A DNA stretch of 64,000 nucleotides from contig MOWL01000002.1 of NCBI GenBank assembly GCA_002110485.1, positions 806,001 through 870,000 of the forward strand, in the 5' to 3' direction. Of the stretch, positions 59,801 to 64,000 are shown piece after piece (the first letter of the stretch is position 1; each line of letters begins with the position of its first letter). The notes beneath the pieces are model-generated. The model was not told where the DNA came from, did no database searches, and was given only the letters and a program-made list of their open reading frames with translations. Made by a program: the position numbers and the translations under genes. This DNA comes from Emergomyces orientalis. Taxonomy: Eukaryota > Ascomycota > Eurotiomycetes > Onygenales > Ajellomycetaceae.

Positions 59801-61772
59801 GATATAATGATTGATGGTCAAACTCCGGACATCAGCTTTCGTCGAAAAATTGGGTATTGCCAGCAGATGGATATCCAAGATAACACGAGCACCATCCGAG
59901 AAGCGTTTGAATTTTCCGCGCTTTTACGACAAGGAGCCGATATACCACGCAAGGAAAAACTTGCCTATGTGGATACTGTATTACATACTCTCGAACTTGC
60001 GGAGCTGCAAGATGCTGTGATAGGCACTCTTCCAATAGAGCAAAAGAGAAGAACAACTATTGGCGTTGAACTGTGCGCCAAACCAAGCCATCTTCTGTTT
60101 TTAGATGAACCTACCAGTGTAAGTTTCTCCCTTAGCCTTCTCTATCACTTGGAACGTCACTAATAACGCTTCTCAACCTTAGGGTCTCGATAGCGAAGGT
60201 GCTTTTAGTATCGTTCTATTGTTGAGGAAGCTTGCGGATGCAGGTCTTGCCATTGTGTGCACTATCCACCAAGCAAGTCACCAGCAGATTGAAATCGTGC
60301 GTCTCCCCTCGTTTCCCTAACTTCTTATGCTTTTTATTAACAAAATTCAGTTCGATCGAGCTCTGGCATTAAACCCAGGAGGCAATATTTATTATTTCGG
60401 AGAAGTCGGACCATCTGGCAAAGCTATATGCGATTACTTCGGACGTTATGGTATTTCCATTGAAGATGGAAAGAACGTTGCTGATCTGCTGATCGAGGTT
60501 GGCGTCGGAGTATGTAAAGTAGAGGGACAAGAAATGGACTGGAATGGGGTATGGAAACGCTCACCTGAAGCAGCCAAAGTCCTGAAAGAAGTCGACGTCA
60601 TTTGCAGCTACAAAAACGAAAGGGTTACTCTCGACCAAATAAACGACAAGGAGTATGCGTCCTCGACATGGGAACAAATTGTCGAACTCACCAAGCGAAC
60701 GAGTCGACATTACTGGCGTTCACCAGAGTACCCCTATTCAAGACTCTATGCATCAGTCATCCACGCTTTGCTCAACGGTCTCACCTACCTGCAGATCGGA
60801 AACAGCGAGACAGATATGCAATCGCGAGCTTTCTCCTGCTTCTTGATTCTCATGCTTGTCCCCGAATTTGTCAATGGAACCTCGATGAAGTTCATCGAGA
60901 ATCGCGACATGTGGGAAGCACGCGAATATCCGAGTCGTATATATGGATGGTTCAGTTTCACTACCGCTCAGATTCTATCTGAACTGCCATATGCATTTGT
61001 CGGAGGCACTATTTTTTACCTTCTCTTCTATTACTGTGTGGGACTCCCTCTCGGTGCCCCTGCCGGATATACCTTTCTAATGGTTCTCTTTTTCCACCTT
61101 TTCTCGACATCTTGGGGTCAATGGATTGCTGCAATGAGGTTCGTCTTCCCCAACTCACAGCAAGATTTTTAAAACTTGTAGTAAAATGCCATACTAACAA
61201 CTCTTCCAGTACCGATGCTGTCATGGCTGCCAACCTCATGCCATTTTTCCTTATCATGTGCGAGTTGTTTAATGGCGTCCTGCACCCTCAGGCGGAGATG
61301 CCAATTTTCTGGGCTTACACCATGTACTACTTGGCGCCATTTACCTACTGGATTGGAGGCATTCTTGCTATGGTCATGAAGGGTGCGCAGGTCACTTGCG
61401 ACGCGAGCGAATTAATAACTTTCCATGCTCCTCCAAACGAAACATGCGTGCAGTACGCCGGCTCGTGGATCTCTTCCGCTATGGGATACCTGGCTAATCC
61501 TAATGATATGGGAAACTGCCAGTACTGTTCTTATAAATATGGTGACGAGGTAAGCAACTTGACTTGTCTTTCATTCTCTCGTCCATTCCTCTTGCGGATG
61601 TTGGGTGGCTAACCCATGTAATTATTAGTATCTCGCCGAAAATAACATCTCGCCATCCAAGGGCTGGCCATATCTAGGCATATTTGTCGGCTTCATGATC
61701 GCTAATTATTTCATCGTGTACTTGCTCGTCTATATTTTTTCTGTGAAAAAGGTGTTCAAGAGGTTCAAATAG
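56882..61772 (+). CDS. PDR-type ABC-G multidrug transporter
   Basis: Plasma-membrane full transporter of the PDR/CDR family, (NBD-TMD)2. Nine exons give exactly 1,455 residues, all phases consistent: 56882-57351, 57414-58740, 58815-59021, 59076-59688, 59754-60118, 60183-60296, 60351-61138, 61210-61549 and 61629-61772. NBD1: LVLGRPGAGCSTFL (Cys in place of Walker A Lys, usual in PDR pumps), YIPEEDIHFPTLTV, ISGGERKRLSI, WDNSTRGLDAA. NBD2: GSSGAGKSTLL, GYCQQMDIQ, LPIEQKRRTTIGVEL (degenerate signature), LLFLDEPTSGLDS, TIHQAS. The TMDs carry QVPWVGWIAYTTPALYAYEA and, near the end, PFFLIMCELFNGVLHP and YYLAPFTYWIGG. Intron 58741-58814 appears to have a GC donor. It is paired with the ACR-2-like regulator. 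Substrates unknown; azole or toxicant export is the family expectation. Confidence 0.95.
58741..58814 (+). other. Probable GC-AG intron in the PDR pump
   Basis: The exon ends AAAATGGAG and the intron begins GCGAGT. Using it, the exon join reads K-M-E/A-G-A-F-F, matching the A-G-x-F-F of PDR pumps. A canonical GT-AG alternative (58745-58821) is also in frame but gives E-A-T-F-F and loses the conserved Gly. Confidence 0.55.
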
Positions 61773-62816
61773 TTTTGCGGTCACATCCATTTTTTCCTAC
61801 GAGGAGCTCCCCTTTGCTGCCGCGTCCCACCCGACACTCCTGCCCATTCATTGTGACCAGATTTTCTAGGGAACTATAATATGAGTGCAGCATTCTGTTA
61901 CCTCTAGCAGCGCGCCTGAGGAATACGAAGCTAGACACTTCTGCTGAAAGGAAGCTTGTCGTTTTTGCCAAAAAATTGCCTAATAGCGCTGGAGTGACTT
62001 TCATTCTTCTCCCTGAGTCGAGCCCATCAATTATTAGCCAGTTATGTCTTAGATTATATATCAATTAATTACCTTTTTAACAAAGTGTCATTTAGTGGTA
62101 TATAACATGGGGAACAAAAAGCTCCTAGAGCTTACCTGAAGATAAAATCTGACAGCTTAGATAGAGCATTATGTGTTCGCTATAGCTGGTTCACTCTAGC
62201 CTGACATCACATCACTCGCAGGGTGGTTGGAGGTTTAGCTAGCCCTCCGAATATATAATTTCAATATTCCCACAGTATATACACACACACCGAAGTACGT
62301 ACATGTCATACATACATCAGAAGAACCAACAGATGGTTCCTCCATTTAGGTTGCGCGCCAGAGAGATATGAAATACTGCCCATCACTCCCAATCTGATGA
62401 CCCCGAAGCCAAGTTCGAAAACGACAGGGCCAGGGCGAGAAATCCCTGGAATTTTGCAAGCGATAGCCCAGAGAGCCAAAAACGAAAGAAGAATTAGACT
62501 AAAAATAAAAAATAAAATCAAAAATAAGACAAAAATAAGAAAGGAAAGTGCTTAAAAGCTATTATTTAAAAAAGTGGCGGTCATCTTAGAGAAAGAACAA
62601 AGAGAACATGAAAACTCAAAATATGTATATATGTCCTTCAACAACAATAACAGCATCGCTAAATGGAGAATAGAAAGGATGACCACTCGGAAACTCAGAT
62701 GTACAAAAAATATTTTCGGTGAAACCCTTGAACAGACAGCCCAGCATGCAGTATCCAGCATCCAGCATCCAGCGCCCTCACAAAAGCAAAATCCTAAAAC
62801 CAACAAAAAGAGAGAC
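61773..62816. other. Convergent intergenic region
   Basis: About 1 kb between two gene ends; AT-rich with (CA)n at 62280-62290 and A-rich stretches at 62497-62550. No supported gene. Confidence 0.45.
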
Positions 62817-64000
62817 TCAACCTGACGACTCAACCCTAGCCCTCTTTCTCGCCCCGCTACCGCTCCCAGTTCCCATCCCATCCCCATCTTCACCACCGTC
62901 CCCAACCCCAACCGGCTCCGTGCTCGCAATATCCTGCATAGGGAACGAAGCGGTATGATTACTCCCATTACCATCCCCCGCCTCAGACACATGCATGATC
63001 GACGCAAGGTTGAAGACGGGGTCATCCCAGACCTGCCTCATTGACTGCTGGCGCTGATGCGGATGTGGGTGCTGGTGAGAGTGCTGTGGGCGCTGCTGAT
63101 GTTGCTGGGGTTGCTGATGATGTTGCGGATGTTGTTGTTGATGATGTGGTGGTGTTAAGCCAGTGGCAATTTGCTGATTGCTGCTGCCGTTGTCAGCAGC
63201 GGTGGGTGGAGGGAAGGCATCGGAAATACGGTCATATGGGTGGGCGAAGGGGCTGGAGAAATCGATATTGAAGTTGTTTATGAAGGATGGGGAGGTGGCA
63301 GACATGGTTAGGCGGGATAGGCCGGGGGATTGTAAGTCTGTTTGTGGATGTGGGAGTGATGGCTGTGGCTGTGGCTGTGGTTGTGGCTGTGGGGGGTTTT
63401 GTAGTTGGGTATCTGGGGTAGATAGATTGTTTGGGGACGGGTGTCCGTATATTGAGTGTGGGAGGAATTGGGGGAAATGCGGGGGAGGGGTGGGAATGGG
63501 CGGTGACTGGTTTGAGGAGGATGGTGTATGTGTGATGTCCACTGATTGCTGTTGTTGCTGTTGTAGTTGTAGTTGTTGCTGCTGCTGCTGCTGTTGTTGT
63601 TGAAGCTGCTGTTGTAAGATGGGTGGAGGTGGTTGGTGCCACGCTTCGCGGTGGTCAGCTTGTAGTGTATTTGGATCTGAAATCTGATGGTTATCTGAAA
63701 GCGCCGCTGATATAGATCGTAAATTATCGGACCGGACTTTTTCTCCATCTCGACCGGCAGCTATAAGGGCATCTAAAAGATCGATACAGGCTAATAATGA
63801 TGTTCTTGCATCGTTCTGGGACTTCTCGGATAGGTCGAGTTTTTGATTCTCATTTTGATATTCCTGCAGTCCAAAGAGAGAGAGCAACCCGCACGTCCAC
63901 AGAGTGTAGACATGTGAACCAGGATTGACATCGAACGCTAGTAAACATCGCTGGGAGCGGGAATTCAAAAATATAAGTTCTTTGGCGACTTCCATGCATT
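62817..64000 (-). CDS. C-terminal part of a glutamine-rich protein, possible Zn2Cys6-type transcription factor (cut by right edge)
   Basis: Open to the right window edge; stop at 62817-62819. The Met at 63995 is probably internal. The first 100 visible residues are helical and hydrophobic (KELIFLNSRSQRCLLAFDVNPG, HVYTLWTCGLLSLFGLQ, SLLACIDLLDALIAAGRDGE), like the end of a fungal regulatory domain. The rest is low complexity: polyglutamine with Leu interruptions (DNA 63546-63615), a Gln-Pro alternating run (63355-63392), a His/Gln-rich block (63030-63150), and a basic tail ARKRARVE that could be a nuclear signal. The DNA-binding domain, if any, is outside the window, so the class is inference. 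Confidence 0.6.
   Translation of the reverse strand, partial: CMEVAKELIFLNSRSQRCLLAFDVNPGSHVYTLWTCGLLSLFGLQEYQNENQKLDLSEKSQNDARTSLLACIDLLDALIAAGRDGEKVRSDNLRSISAALSDNHQISDPNTLQADHREAWHQPPPPILQQQLQQQQQQQQQQLQLQQQQQQSVDITHTPSSSNQSPPIPTPPPHFPQFLPHSIYGHPSPNNLSTPDTQLQNPPQPQPQPQPQPSLPHPQTDLQSPGLSRLTMSATSPSFINNFNIDFSSPFAHPYDRISDAFPPPTAADNGSSNQQIATGLTPPHHQQQHPQHHQQPQQHQQRPQHSHQHPHPHQRQQSMRQVWDDPVFNLASIMHVSEAGDGNGSNHTASFPMQDIASTEPVGVGDGGEDGDGMGTGSGSGARKRARVESSG
63546..63615. repeat. CAG/CAA (polyglutamine) coding repeat
   Basis: Mixed CTG/TTG units on the plus strand, that is CAG/CAA codons on the coding strand, encoding an interrupted glutamine run in the right-edge protein. Confidence 0.9.

Overview
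The window is nuclear DNA of a filamentous ascomycete. Genes are split by short introns (about 50-110 nt, GT-AG ends), are well spaced, and encode typical Pezizomycotina families: a nitrate-reductase-like enzyme, a copper amine oxidase with a peroxisomal C-terminus, an Rds1 ferritin-like secreted protein, an ACR-2-like Zn2Cys6 regulator and a PDR-type ABC pump. The gene set and the abundance of simple repeats would fit Eurotiomycetes (perhaps Onygenales), but that placement is inference. There are no operons, CRISPR arrays or prokaryotic features, and I found no convincing tRNA or rRNA gene.

Layout. 1-9.1 kb, all minus strand: the 5' part of a nitrate-reductase-like molybdenum enzyme (cut by the left edge), an intron-rich aldo-keto reductase, the GPI-anchor protein PIG-F/GPI11, and a 581-residue coiled-coil protein of unknown function. 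9.1-14.4 kb is gene-poor and carries a (GAA)15 tract next to an 18-G run. 14.4-20.3 kb is a genome-maintenance block: an HCS1/IGHMBP2-type helicase and an endonuclease III (NTH1), with PEX4 diverging from NTH1 across 223 bp. 21.4-22.2 kb encodes a Ser/Thr-rich GPI-anchor candidate. 22.2-25.9 kb is intergenic and holds a 193-bp MITE-like inverted repeat. 25.9-35.1 kb holds a peroxisomal copper amine oxidase and a divergent full-length ABC-B transporter. 35.8-41.5 kb holds an Rds1-like secreted protein and a PHO84/GIT1-type transporter. 45.8-53.5 kb holds an AhpD-like protein, a malonyl-CoA-synthetase-like ligase and a divergent allantoate-permease-type transporter. 54.2-61.8 kb is a divergent pair: an ACR-2-like Zn2Cys6 regulator and a 1,455-residue PDR pump. 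The right edge cuts a glutamine-rich protein.

Working together. The clearest functional pair is the ACR-2-like regulator and the PDR pump, which share a 576-bp promoter; this looks like a self-contained drug-response module. HCS1, NTH1 and PEX4 are adjacent but belong to different pathways. The most unusual protein feature is in NTH1: a lysine/glutamate-rich insert inside the catalytic domain, with 11 SUMO-consensus (psi-K-x-E) motifs across the protein, five of them spaced 8-11 residues apart. I did not find a clearly new multi-gene system. The best leads are this NTH1 array, the MITE-like element, an intronic (C5A3)n repeat, and the regulator-pump pair.
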